Positions 39,601 to 47,409 of a stretch of DNA of 64,000 nucleotides are shown here, piece after piece. The stretch is from Gammaproteobacteria bacterium (GTDB taxonomy: Bacteria; Pseudomonadota; Gammaproteobacteria; Pseudomonadales; Azotimanducaceae): NCBI GenBank assembly GCA_026707735.1, contig JAPOWH010000008.1, positions 21,342 through 85,341 on the forward strand. Reading direction: 5' to 3'. Below the pieces are notes generated by a model. The model worked only from the letters and a program-made list of their open reading frames with translations. It had not been told where the DNA came from and did not search any database. Position numbers and translations under genes: made by a program. Every line of letters starts with the position of its first letter. Position 1 is the first letter of the stretch.

Positions 39601-40873
39601 TCGCGCGTCATTTCAATTGTGTGACCGCGAGAACTTGGACGCTCTGCTGCGCTACCAGCGCTTGGCGAATAGACCGATCGTCGAACCAGTGTCGATACGC
39701 AAGTGGACAAGCTTCGTGTCCGAATGGCAAGAGTTCGGACTGAGTAAAGATGAGACAGACCCCGTACTCGACGTTGTTGACTATCTTCGAGGCTATAGTG
39801 CGCCGGTGTCCTTCTGGCTGCGTGATGTGTGGTTGCCCCGATGTGGATCTATTCCTGCGGAGAGATTGAGCGAATCCCTTGCTTCTCAGGAAATCTGTTG
39901 GAGGGGCACGGGTCGCGAAAAAGTGTGCGTGGGACAACCCGACGACATCGCGTTTCCTCGCAAATCACAAACTGGCTCCAAAGTACTCAGGAACCTTTTT
40001 GTAGATCCAAATGCAAGGTACACGTTCTCTCAACTTTACGCTCGCAGCCAGAATTCTCTAAGCGAATTCAACGATCTATTCTGGGAGTCCGTTTGGAGCG
40101 GAGACATTTCGTCTGACAATATGAGCTCCCTCAAATCGGGTCTAGAAAGAAGGTTCAAGTGCGGTTCCGTCAGTACTCGCGCTACACCTCGAACCTTTCG
40201 TGCAACTCGCCGCAACTCAAAGATTCGAAGGACCATTTGGCCAGGCACCTGGTATTGGATCGAGTCTCAAGGTACTTTGGAGGACCCAATTGGCGAGCTT
40301 GAAGATGCAAAGGAGCGTGCTCGTTTGTTGCTAGACCGCTACGGGTTCGTTACAAGGGAAATCGCAAATCGAGATGGTGGGGAGTTTCGCTGGTCGCTGG
40401 TTTTTCCAGCATTAAGAATCATGGAGTTGGCCGGAGAGGTAACGGTGGGTCTGTTTTTCTCAGAGTTGTCCGGACCCCAGTTTGCACGACAAGATGCACT
40501 ACGGTTGCTCACGAATTGCAGGTCTTGTGAACCCCGTTGGTTGGCTGCATATGATCCGGCAAGTCCTTGTGGAATGGGATTGAACTGGTCAGAACTTCCC
40601 GCGCGGCGAAGTGGCACCTTCATTGGGGTTGCTGGTGACGAAGTACTTTGTACAAGCTTGGCGAATGGCAGAAAGCTAAAGGTATACGTGGACGCTGATG
40701 ACGCACGCCTTAGCGAATTGTTCAAAGAGTTTCCATCTACAGTAAGTGACGCGAGGACGTTAGTCATAGACGAAATCAACGACGAGTCAGCTAGATCAAG
40801 TCCCTACTTTCCACTGCTTGCCCGAACGACTCCAGCGTATCGCGACCATCAGAGAATTTACGTCGAGAGTTAG
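36614..40873 (+). CDS. lhr: Lhr-type large DEAD/DEAH helicase
   Basis: A 1419-residue ATP-dependent helicase of the large Lhr family, linked to DNA and RNA repair. Motifs: Walker A APTGSGKT at residues 48-55, Ia VSPLKALNNDI, DEIH in VILDEIHALVENRRG near residue 168, SAT in ALSATVRP, and motif VI QRIGRSGH. The Lhr-core winged helix and an extended C-terminal region of winged-helix and beta-barrel modules follow, explaining the large size. The last ~70 residues (NGRKLKVYVDADDARLSELF) close the protein. GTG start. Convergent with the DedA-like gene, 17 bases apart. Confidence 0.92.
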   Translation: MTSAQLQNTHSFHPLIEEWFHNKYGEPTAVQSQSWPRIANGENLVVSAPTGSGKTLTAFLALIDQFARNDLESGAIRVVYVSPLKALNNDIQRNLLEPLGELRATFARSGYPFPSIQVQTRSGDTPQSVRQRMLRQPPEILVTTPESLMFMLTARRSQDLFDHVETVILDEIHALVENRRGAMLMACLERIVDMSGEFQRIALSATVRPMSTIVKYVAGYDHHGQPRIVDSIDVRGAKRLELSVHLPKKAIEAYEQGQPIWEHLISEFNTAIQTNRSTLVFVGSRRMAEKITHDVNREAESVLAYSHHGSLSREIREEVESRLKRGELKAIVATSSLEMGIDIGYLDEVLLVQSPPSVSSTLQRIGRSGHKVGDVSRAKLYPTHARDLVDAAALMQAVETRDIEPMSPLVCPLDLLAQLIVSHCVASGTRKDAIFATLTRSFPFAELSRKHFDLVVGMLTGRYEDARIRSLQPRISHDRASGKLTVRKGASLALYSSGGTIPDRGYYRLRHVDSGALIGELDEEYVWEAKIGQHLTFGSQQWEIASITHNDVNVRSKGSSSAPIPFYRSEFTNREFHFARLVGNFLETAEHFLNQDKKESLLNLLTERGFETTAASNLIELLERQKQSTGVLPHTNNLIVEWLTSGPGGYVSGASDDQAVLHTSWGGKVNRPIALAMESAWRETFASEPDITCDNYCIAIQLKQGASIESILGFLEPTRFKQRLSESLEKSGFFGARFRECAGRALLLNKNRFDQRVPLWMTRMQSKKLLAAAQTYKDFPILIEALRTCYRDEFDLDAAMQVLHKIQQGSIDIQVVRNKLPSPFATDITFDQIGRYMYADDEPEKKRHSAVAGDLIEGAIRNPELRPLLDENVVNDFELKIQRRFPSYEPIEPLEVEEWVKTRVWIPIDQWFADTEIPANVERIEIRDWTGLVHVENRELIQNNPLQAVANALQFYGPHSRNELNGFIPIDDDDLGPILGELIDSETLTDDVRVADRASFQLCDRENLDALLRYQRLANRPIVEPVSIRKWTSFVSEWQEFGLSKDETDPVLDVVDYLRGYSAPVSFWLRDVWLPRCGSIPAERLSESLASQEICWRGTGREKVCVGQPDDIAFPRKSQTGSKVLRNLFVDPNARYTFSQLYARSQNSLSEFNDLFWESVWSGDISSDNMSSLKSGLERRFKCGSVSTRATPRTFRATRRNSKIRRTIWPGTWYWIESQGTLEDPIGELEDAKERARLLLDRYGFVTREIANRDGGEFRWSLVFPALRIMELAGEVTVGLFFSELSGPQFARQDALRLLTNCRSCEPRWLAAYDPASPCGMGLNWSELPARRSGTFIGVAGDEVLCTSLANGRKLKVYVDADDARLSELFKEFPSTVSDARTLVIDEINDESARSSPYFPLLARTTPAYRDHQRIYVES

Positions 40874-40890
40874 CGCTTGCTGCAATTTCG

Positions 40891-41577
40891 CTAAGCTCTT
40901 TGTCGTCGAGACCGCAAGTACGAAACTGTCCACTTCGCCACAAGCGGAAAGATGCCCAGCAAAACTAATGCAACAATCAATGTCGGAGAAAGAATCCCTG
41001 AAAGCGATTCCAACTGTCCAAGTTGACTACCAGCATTTACGAACACTATGGTTGTTGCAAGCATGCCAATTTGGCTTACCCAAACGAATGACCAGAACTT
41101 AATGGTCGTGAGGCCCATGGCAGCGTTAACAACAAAGTAAGGAATCGTCGGAACCAACCTAATTGCAAACAGATAGAAGATTCCATCCCTGTCGATGCCA
41201 TCGTTAATGGGTCCCAACTGAGTTGCGAACTTATTTTGGACCACGTCTCTGAACAAATAGCGGGCAAGCAGAAATGCGAGACCTGCACCGACTGTACTTA
41301 CGATCGATACAACAATAACGCCAGTGACTAAGTCGAATATCGCTCCGGCGAGCAACGTAAGTCCAGTTGCGCTTGGAATCGAAAGCGATGTCAATCCTAT
41401 GTAAACCAATGCGAATAGAAGTATTGTGACCACAGGATTCTCACTATAGAACTCGACTAGCTTCGCTCTCTGTTCCTGGAGGTATGCAAGGGAAAAGTAA
41501 TCTGAGATATCGAGGGCAAAGAAAAGAACCACGACGCTCACGACTACGAGCACAAGAATGATCTGCGGTGGTTTCAT
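40891..41577 (-). CDS. TVP38/TMEM64 (DedA-like) membrane protein
   Basis: A 228-residue inner-membrane protein with about five hydrophobic segments, including VLVVVSVVVLFFALDISDYF, TILLFALVYIGLTSLSIPSA and ALVLLGIFPLVAKW. The VTT/SNARE-associated core is visible: a glycine-rich re-entrant region (FDLVTGVIVVSIVSTVGAG), the phrase FLLARYLFRDVV, and FAIRLVPTIPYFVVNAAMG with the R-x-x-P-x-x-P pattern of this family. Related proteins move or scramble phospholipids or contribute to envelope homeostasis. The exact role here is unknown. Confidence 0.85.
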   Translation of the reverse strand: MKPPQIILVLVVVSVVVLFFALDISDYFSLAYLQEQRAKLVEFYSENPVVTILLFALVYIGLTSLSIPSATGLTLLAGAIFDLVTGVIVVSIVSTVGAGLAFLLARYLFRDVVQNKFATQLGPINDGIDRDGIFYLFAIRLVPTIPYFVVNAAMGLTTIKFWSFVWVSQIGMLATTIVFVNAGSQLGQLESLSGILSPTLIVALVLLGIFPLVAKWTVSYLRSRRQRA

Positions 41578-41736
41578 TTGTGGCGAAGAATGCTGTGTGA
41601 GTGTTGCAAGACAAGTGAGGGTGCCTGTTGGTTTTGGGAATGGATTTCCAAGACAAGCTTTGGCGGCCTCGCCGCTATCTGCAACCCTCCTCAGATTGGG
41701 ACTGAACCCATTCTGCCGGCGTAGTTGTCCAAACAG

Positions 41737-42975
41737 CTAGTCCGGCAAACCCAACACTCGTTTGGCGACGATATTCCTTTGAATTTCATTGCTACCACTA
41801 TATATAGATGAGGCCCGACCGGCCAACCAAGCGCGAGTGTCACCTATGTTGCGTGGAGAAAATCCAGCTCCGCTCCAGCCAAGACCTTCACAACCTCGCA
41901 TTTCGACAAACAGCTGAGAGCGTTGCTGTTGCAGTTCAGTGCCATACATCTTGAATATTGAAGTCTGGGGACCAGGAGTTTTGCCGTCTTCCGTTTCTTC
42001 TACAGTACGACGTTGTGTCAATTGAAAAGCATGTGAGTTCATATTGGCGACCACAACTCTGCTTCGCAGCACTTGGTCCGCAATCTTGTGGTCGATTTCT
42101 CCAACATACGATTTTGCTTCTTGCTCCAGCGATGGACCGGGGTCTCGGGTCGCGCCACCACCTACCAAAGAAGCCATACTTCCTCGTTCATGCTGCAAGA
42201 GTCGCTTTCCGACAGTCCACCCCTTGTTCAAATCGCCCAACAAGTCTTCCTTCATGGCTATCGCGTTGTCAAAAAACGTCTCACAAAAGGGCGACTCGCC
42301 GGAAATGAGGCGAATTGGTTTTACAGTAATCCCTGCCTGTGACATGTCCATAAGAACAAAGCTAATGCCTTCATGCTTGGGTACATCGGGATTGGTGCGA
42401 ACAAGTACGAATATCCAGTCGGCGACCTGTGCGCCCGACGTCCAGATCTTTGATCCATTGACTATAAAGTGATCGCCATTGTCGACGGCGCGTGTTTGCA
42501 GCGAAGCCAAATCGGAACCAGCGTTGGGTTCACTATAGCCTTGACACCAAGCGACTTCTGCGCGAACAATGCGAGGGAGATGTCTTTGCTTTTGATCTTC
42601 AGTTCCAAATTCCAGAAGGGTGGGGCCAATTAGAGAAATCCCCATTCCAGCAAGAGGAGCTCTGGCATTCATTCTGCGCATTTCCTCGATCAAGACCATG
42701 TATTGGTCGGTCTTGAGTCCGCCGCCGCCATACTCAACTGGCCATGTAGGCGCCGTCCACCCCTTCTCAATCATTCGATCCAGCCACAGTCGCGTGGTGG
42801 CATCTCTCAACGGGGTCTTGGTGCTACCAGTTGAAATCGGTCCCGGTCCCCGTGCACCCTCGGGACAATTGGTTTCCAACCACTCGCGTGTGTCGAGTCG
42901 AAACTCCGCCAATGCGTTCAACGTAACTAGCTCCGATTGCCTCGCCAATTTCAAATCAGTATAGCCAGTGTCCAA
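41737..42975 (-). CDS. Acyl-CoA dehydrogenase
   Basis: A 412-residue FAD acyl-CoA dehydrogenase. Seen: GWTAPTWPVEYGGGGLKTDQY, the FAD-binding WCQGYSEPNAGSDLASLQTRA (S-E-P-x-A-G-S-D), the beta-domain WTSGAQVADWIFVLVRTN and the C-terminal LAGRASSIYSGSNEIQRNIV with the SNEIQ signature. The sequence matches the enzymes used on branched or ring substrates as well as long chains. It probably starts at the TTG at 42975, which leaves the typical helical N-terminus. A palindrome, TGACC-N4-GGTCA, lies 38 bases upstream, suggesting TetR-family control. Confidence 0.87.
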   Translation of the reverse strand: MDTGYTDLKLARQSELVTLNALAEFRLDTREWLETNCPEGARGPGPISTGSTKTPLRDATTRLWLDRMIEKGWTAPTWPVEYGGGGLKTDQYMVLIEEMRRMNARAPLAGMGISLIGPTLLEFGTEDQKQRHLPRIVRAEVAWCQGYSEPNAGSDLASLQTRAVDNGDHFIVNGSKIWTSGAQVADWIFVLVRTNPDVPKHEGISFVLMDMSQAGITVKPIRLISGESPFCETFFDNAIAMKEDLLGDLNKGWTVGKRLLQHERGSMASLVGGGATRDPGPSLEQEAKSYVGEIDHKIADQVLRSRVVVANMNSHAFQLTQRRTVEETEDGKTPGPQTSIFKMYGTELQQQRSQLFVEMRGCEGLGWSGAGFSPRNIGDTRAWLAGRASSIYSGSNEIQRNIVAKRVLGLPD

Positions 42976-43012
42976 TTCGAATCGAAAAAGCTCGAAAGAT
43001 CCTTTATTTAAA

Positions 43013-43026
43013 TGACCATACGGTCA
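43013..43026. promoter_or_regulatory. Candidate TetR-type operator TGACC-N4-GGTCA
   Basis: TGACCATACGGTCA has perfect 5-base arms around four bases and lies in the promoter region of the leftward acyl-CoA dehydrogenase gene. Such dyads are usual for TetR regulators of fatty-acid genes. No TetR gene is present in the window, so the regulator would act from elsewhere. Confidence 0.45.
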
Positions 43027-43102
43027 ATCACATGATTTGGAGTTTGTCACTAGTAGGCAAGGTGCCCACGAGCCTTACATCAAGCAGACAACAACCGATA
43101 TC

Positions 43103-43756
43103 TCACTTGTTCTCGTAGCGTTTCCACCCTTCGCCCGAAACTAGCAGCGCAACAGAATCAGTTACCTCCGTCCCACGGCCTTCAACCACCATCAAGTCTT
43201 CTCTCATTTGCGTGACAAGATTGCGAAACGTGCCTCTCAGCGCTACTTTGTCAGAGATTGCTGTTCCGTCGGCTGCTTGTTCCTCGGTAATGTAGAGACT
43301 GCCGTACTCATCGATCAGTCGAATGTAGTTCGCAAGAGTAACGATTACATCCGTGGACGCGATCAAAGATATGCTTCGCGCCAAGTTCTTCATCTTGGTT
43401 ATCTCTTCAGGACTTATGTGGTTGTCGTCGTCAGCCTTGGAAAACTCAACAAGCAGATTGTGGTAAAGATCAAGCCTTTGGCGGAACAATTCGGTCTTAA
43501 ATTCCCGTTCAGTTTCATACTCCGACTGAAAGTGAAGGGTCACGGCTACGGATGCCACGACCATTACGACGGCGACAACCGCCGCGAGAATCTCAATTGT
43601 CAACTCCGACACATTGGCACTGAACATCACATGCAACAGAACTGCACTTGTCAAGACAATAGCTACGGAAAGAGCAATAACGGTGAAATTCTTACGGAGC
43701 TTTTTCTTCTTTCGCTTTTCGGCTTCGGTGTCGTTAGTCAGTTGCTGATCGCTCAT
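43103..43756 (-). CDS. Two-TM membrane protein downstream of the WYL regulator
   Basis: A 217-residue protein with a very basic N-terminus (EAEKRKKKKLRKNF), two membrane helices (about residues 25-47 and 52-75: VIALSVAIVLTSAVLLHVMF and ILAAVVAVVMVVASVAVTLH), and a cytoplasmic helical domain of about 140 residues (QSEYETEREFKTELFRQRLD onwards). It has a strong ribosome-binding site (AAGGAG) and lies 25 bases after the WYL gene, so it is probably in its transcript. I do not recognise the family. Small two-TM proteins with a helical tail occur as effectors in defence operons; here that is speculation. Confidence 0.6.
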   Translation of the reverse strand: MSDQQLTNDTEAEKRKKKKLRKNFTVIALSVAIVLTSAVLLHVMFSANVSELTIEILAAVVAVVMVVASVAVTLHFQSEYETEREFKTELFRQRLDLYHNLLVEFSKADDDNHISPEEITKMKNLARSISLIASTDVIVTLANYIRLIDEYGSLYITEEQAADGTAISDKVALRGTFRNLVTQMREDLMVVEGRGTEVTDSVALLVSGEGWKRYENK

Positions 43757-43781
43757 CTCTGCTCCTTATGTATAGTTCCCT

Positions 43782-44804
43782 CTATGCCATTTTGGTTGGT
43801 TCGACTGGACTCATTTCCTCGCCACTCGACCATTGTGTTGACTCGGTAAGGTCAAGCGGTTCTCCGTCGAGGAGGACTGATTGAACTTCGTCGCCAAAGC
43901 CGCGGAGCCAATGACGAAGCTCGACTGAATCGCGAACAGTCGCGACGATGTGGTATTGTCCGTCGACTAGTTCACATTTCTGATCTTCAGCGAGTTTGGA
44001 TTCTGTTAGATGTTGCCCAGACCCTTCGTCGATGTAGAAGTCCAACCTGATCGGCTCTTGGCTGCCAGGTGAAAATCCATAGGTGGCTATGGTTTCGTCG
44101 ATATCAAAGTCGGGAGGCGGCGCGAATGAAAGAGTGGTGGCTTGAACGGAATCCATGCGATGTAGTGCAAGCCTATAGGGTGTGTCTCGATCTTCGAATT
44201 TCACAATCACGTACAAGACTAGAGCCCGGCTGACTAACCCAAGCGGTAGAACAATGAACTCTCTGGTCGCTCCTAGTCGGTTTGTGTACTCAACACGCAT
44301 TTTGAGGTTGCTATACAGGCATTCAGTTACCGTGTCTAAAGTTTGCTGTTGTATTGTTGGCGGAATTAGCAAAGGGGTCGGATAGGCATAGCGAACCTTA
44401 TTGAGCCATTGCTTATGCAGTTCGTCCCTACCAATACGATCGTTTGCGCTCGCCAGCACAGTTTCAAGCGAGGGTAGCGTACCCGAAGGCACCAGATTTC
44501 GCAGAAACCTCTCTGCGAGGGACAAGACTAGTGCTTCGTTACGTCCAAGCGAAGGAATCAGGATTCCAGCTGCACTTTCCTTCCAGCGATAGCCATATGG
44601 CTTCGAATCATCTCGACACTCAATGTCAAAGTGTTGTACTAGAAATCTTAGAGTGCGCTGCACTGTACGGAGGCTTCGATCTATACCGGAATTTCGCAAT
44701 TGAGCCTGCAATTCCGCAGTACTCGTGTAGCGACGACGAGGAATTCGTTGCATGGTTGCCAACGCTAACTGGATGGTGTCCAAAGTAGAACTACGAGCAG
44801 GCAT
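43782..44804 (-). CDS. WYL-domain transcriptional regulator
   Basis: A 340-residue regulator with an N-terminal winged helix (YTSTAELQAQLRNSGIDRSL, then TVQRTLRFLVQHF), a middle WYL ligand-sensing domain (MRVEYTNRLGATREFIVLPL, LVSRALVLYVIVKFED, PYRLALHRMDSVQATTL) and a C-terminal WCX-type extension (IRLDFYIDEGSGQHLTESKL ... LRHWLRGFGDEVQSVL). WYL regulators often control mobile or defence operons and sense nucleic-acid-like ligands. A good ribosome-binding site, GAGGTGAG, precedes the ATG. The tandem-AAA gene is upstream on the same strand (167-base gap) and a membrane protein follows. Confidence 0.85.
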   Translation of the reverse strand: MPARSSTLDTIQLALATMQRIPRRRYTSTAELQAQLRNSGIDRSLRTVQRTLRFLVQHFDIECRDDSKPYGYRWKESAAGILIPSLGRNEALVLSLAERFLRNLVPSGTLPSLETVLASANDRIGRDELHKQWLNKVRYAYPTPLLIPPTIQQQTLDTVTECLYSNLKMRVEYTNRLGATREFIVLPLGLVSRALVLYVIVKFEDRDTPYRLALHRMDSVQATTLSFAPPPDFDIDETIATYGFSPGSQEPIRLDFYIDEGSGQHLTESKLAEDQKCELVDGQYHIVATVRDSVELRHWLRGFGDEVQSVLLDGEPLDLTESTQWSSGEEMSPVEPTKMA

Positions 44805-44971
44805 CTCTCACCTCACATCGCTAACCATTAGTGCCAACCATACCCAAATCGGAAGATTCCTAGCTTTCCATTACATCAAACCATCGTCTGTGACTTTGAA
44901 CGGTGTCCGTTCACTCAAATATGCACAAGCGCCGGAGTTTATTGCACTTGAAGTCTATACTCTCTGCTCAG

Positions 44972-47110
44972 CTAGCCAAACCCCATCTTCTGGTCGTCTC
45001 CGAACTTCGTTTTGCACTCCAACACCAATCCGTCAATGAATTCAGTCGCGCTACTCATAGGAGTGAACTGACTTCTTCGTTCAACGGTAGCAAAATCTCC
45101 TGGCGTCAATTGGCCAAGCTGACCAATTCTTGCCAGTTCCTGCAAGGTCGGAGGCAGGATTTTCATGTGACGGCAGTACGCCGCTAGCATCTCTTGGACT
45201 TGATGCTGATTCGAATAGGAAAATTCGACTTTCAAATCAAATCGCCGGAAGGATGCAACGTCTAAGGACTGGTGGAAATTTGTCGTACCAACGAAGATTC
45301 CATCGAAACACTCCAATTGCGCGAGAAACTCGTTTACCTGAGTGACTTCCCAATGGTTTTTGGCTCCGCCGCGAGACATCAGGAAGCTGTCAATTTCGTC
45401 GATCAGCAGAAGATCTCCGGATCGCTCTGCACCACCAAATGCAGCTCGAATCTGCGCTTCGGTTTGGCCTACAAACGGCCCAATGAGGTCCGAGGCGTTC
45501 AATCGCATCAGCGACACTCCAAGATCTTGTGCCAACCAGCGGGCGTAGGCGGTCTTGCCGGTTCCCGAAGGTCCGTTGAGGCAGATTCGTGCATTTTTGG
45601 TGCGGCGCACCTGTTTTGCGACTGTGCTCAAGTCTGCATTTGCATTAACGAATGCGATGTCGTAGGTGGGCGGGAGACGTGCCGGGTCATTTATTTTGAC
45701 TGTGCTATGGGATTGGCTACGCAACGTAGCATTCACTGTGTCCAACAACGCATCGCGCCAAGCGGTTGACTTCGTGTCGTCTATTGCCAATGTAGCAAAA
45801 TCTACGCCATTTTGGATAACCGCAGGCACTAGATCGGTCGACGACGCCAATGCGTCAACAAGTTCCTGTTCCGCATTCGGAATCATGCGATTGACAATAC
45901 GCTTGCGTTGCTTTTGTGGCGGAACTGGAACTTCGACTATGCGATCAAAGCGCCGAAGGACTGCGTCGACTACTCCACAAATATTGTTGGCAATCCAAAT
46001 GGTTGGAACGTCATTTGACTCCAATGCACGATTGAGCCAAGCCTTGGAAGTGCTCGAACGCAAAGACGGGAACAAGCCAAACAAATGTTGCATCCCTCCA
46101 CCGCCATTGATTAGATCGTCTGCTTCGTCGAATACAACAAGCGACTTGCTCGTTCCGAGATAACTCTGTGCACACCTGTAGGCGCAGGCTCGGTCCTTTG
46201 TGCTGATTGGGTCGCCGTCTTCGTCTGAGACTACTACCTCGAAGTTTTGCACCGCCAGCTCTTGCCCCAATACTCTGCTCAATTCTGTCTTACCTGTTCC
46301 AGGTGCGCCATGAAGTAGATAGTTGACACCAGGTCGCTTGTTTGCAAGGGTCGTATGAGCATGCTGAAGCAGTGGTACTACGTCTCGCGTCAAGTGCTCA
46401 AAATCCTCCAATTTCAAGGAACTGCGCGGAGCTGCTCGAAATGCGCTCTCAAACAAGGTAGACATGTCGACGGAGTCGAACACCAGACTGTTCGCGAATT
46501 TGTCGCTCATGGGAGTTAGAAAGTCTCTTACACTCCCATCGCTTTCGTAGCTATCAGCCTTGAGCAAGCCCGATTTGTAGAGTGTGCCCTCCTTTTCTAA
46601 CGCAGACGACACTTCTAGCCGATCTAGTCCAATTACGAATGAAAGGACATGGGCTAGAGTTCCGCTATTTACTTTGTGCGAACCATCGAAGATTGTCCGC
46701 AGATTGACATCTGTATGGGCAAGCACGGCAAACGCGAGAATGCTCTGCTCACAGTTTGTTAGAGGAATCCGACCGCTTAGACGGTTGAGATTCTCGAGCA
46801 GAACTTTGGAAGGCTGCAGTTTGTCTGCGGACGTTTCAGCCTTCTCCAACAATTTGCGCAATTCCACAAATGCCTGTCTGGGTCTAAACTCATCTTTTTC
46901 CCGACAGTCCGAGAATCCAAGTTTTCGGGCGAGGCGATCGTCTTCGAAGCCATAGTCTTCGATAAAGTCGCACTTTCCTTCGCATAGATGCATGAAGCGC
47001 AGTAGCCAAAGCCTACAGATTGGATCCAATGCCATTCCACTAAACAGGCTTAATGCTCGGCGCGAATGCTTTCGTCGCAAGCGTCGGTGTCCATCACGCC
47101 TAGAGTTCAT
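44972..47110 (-). CDS. Tandem AAA+ ATPase (COG0464-like)
   Basis: A 712-residue protein with two AAA modules after a helical N-terminal domain of about 230 residues. Module 1 (about residues 260-400) has Walker A LLHGAPGTGKTELSRVLG, Walker B SLVVFDEADDLI and the arginine-containing LRRFDRIVEV. Module 2 (about residues 500-660) has ICLNGPSGTGKTAYARWLAQ, SGDLLLIDEIDSFLMSRGG and SFRRFDLKVEF. This is the SpoVK/Vps4-like group that remodels protein complexes. No protease domain is attached. A strong AAGGAGG site precedes the ATG. Two short palindromes (47193-47203, 47272-47283) lie upstream. Pairing with the WYL regulator suggests a regulated stress or defence unit; the target is unknown. Confidence 0.82.
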   Translation of the reverse strand: MNSRRDGHRRLRRKHSRRALSLFSGMALDPICRLWLLRFMHLCEGKCDFIEDYGFEDDRLARKLGFSDCREKDEFRPRQAFVELRKLLEKAETSADKLQPSKVLLENLNRLSGRIPLTNCEQSILAFAVLAHTDVNLRTIFDGSHKVNSGTLAHVLSFVIGLDRLEVSSALEKEGTLYKSGLLKADSYESDGSVRDFLTPMSDKFANSLVFDSVDMSTLFESAFRAAPRSSLKLEDFEHLTRDVVPLLQHAHTTLANKRPGVNYLLHGAPGTGKTELSRVLGQELAVQNFEVVVSDEDGDPISTKDRACAYRCAQSYLGTSKSLVVFDEADDLINGGGGMQHLFGLFPSLRSSTSKAWLNRALESNDVPTIWIANNICGVVDAVLRRFDRIVEVPVPPQKQRKRIVNRMIPNAEQELVDALASSTDLVPAVIQNGVDFATLAIDDTKSTAWRDALLDTVNATLRSQSHSTVKINDPARLPPTYDIAFVNANADLSTVAKQVRRTKNARICLNGPSGTGKTAYARWLAQDLGVSLMRLNASDLIGPFVGQTEAQIRAAFGGAERSGDLLLIDEIDSFLMSRGGAKNHWEVTQVNEFLAQLECFDGIFVGTTNFHQSLDVASFRRFDLKVEFSYSNQHQVQEMLAAYCRHMKILPPTLQELARIGQLGQLTPGDFATVERRSQFTPMSSATEFIDGLVLECKTKFGDDQKMGFG

Positions 47111-47271
47111 TGACCATTCCTCCTTTGAAGGTTGTTTGCCCTAGTCGCGTCAACAAGACCGGAACTAAACTAGCCGGCCTAATGTCCCGCATCCTTGGCA
47201 AGGAACTATTGTCAAAGGAGATGCGACAATTTGTGTCGCTACCAGAGTTCCACGTCAATTGCTCAATATTG

Positions 47272-47283
47272 AGTGCAACGGCG
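47272..47283. promoter_or_regulatory. Perfect palindrome CTCAATATTGAG upstream of the AAA gene
   Basis: A 12-base perfect palindrome in the 299-base gap between the helicase stop and the AAA gene start. A second, CCTTG-G-CAAGG, lies at 47193-47203. They are possible operators, for example for the WYL protein, for the leftward AAA-WYL unit. No canonical promoter can be assigned with confidence. Otherwise I see nothing in this gap. Confidence 0.3.
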
Positions 47284-47409
47284 AGTCAGCCGATTAGTTC
47301 TCTCAGAGAAAATGCCTCGGTTGCTATGACGCAAACCGCATGGCCTAAACGGCGCGATTCAGCATGAACCCACCTGAACTTACCACTCCTGCGGATCTGA
47401 ACGAGAGGT

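Noticed and set aside
40339..40779. A 146-codon frame antisense to the Lhr helicase
   Set aside because: It lies wholly inside a coding region with strong motifs and carries no independent evidence.
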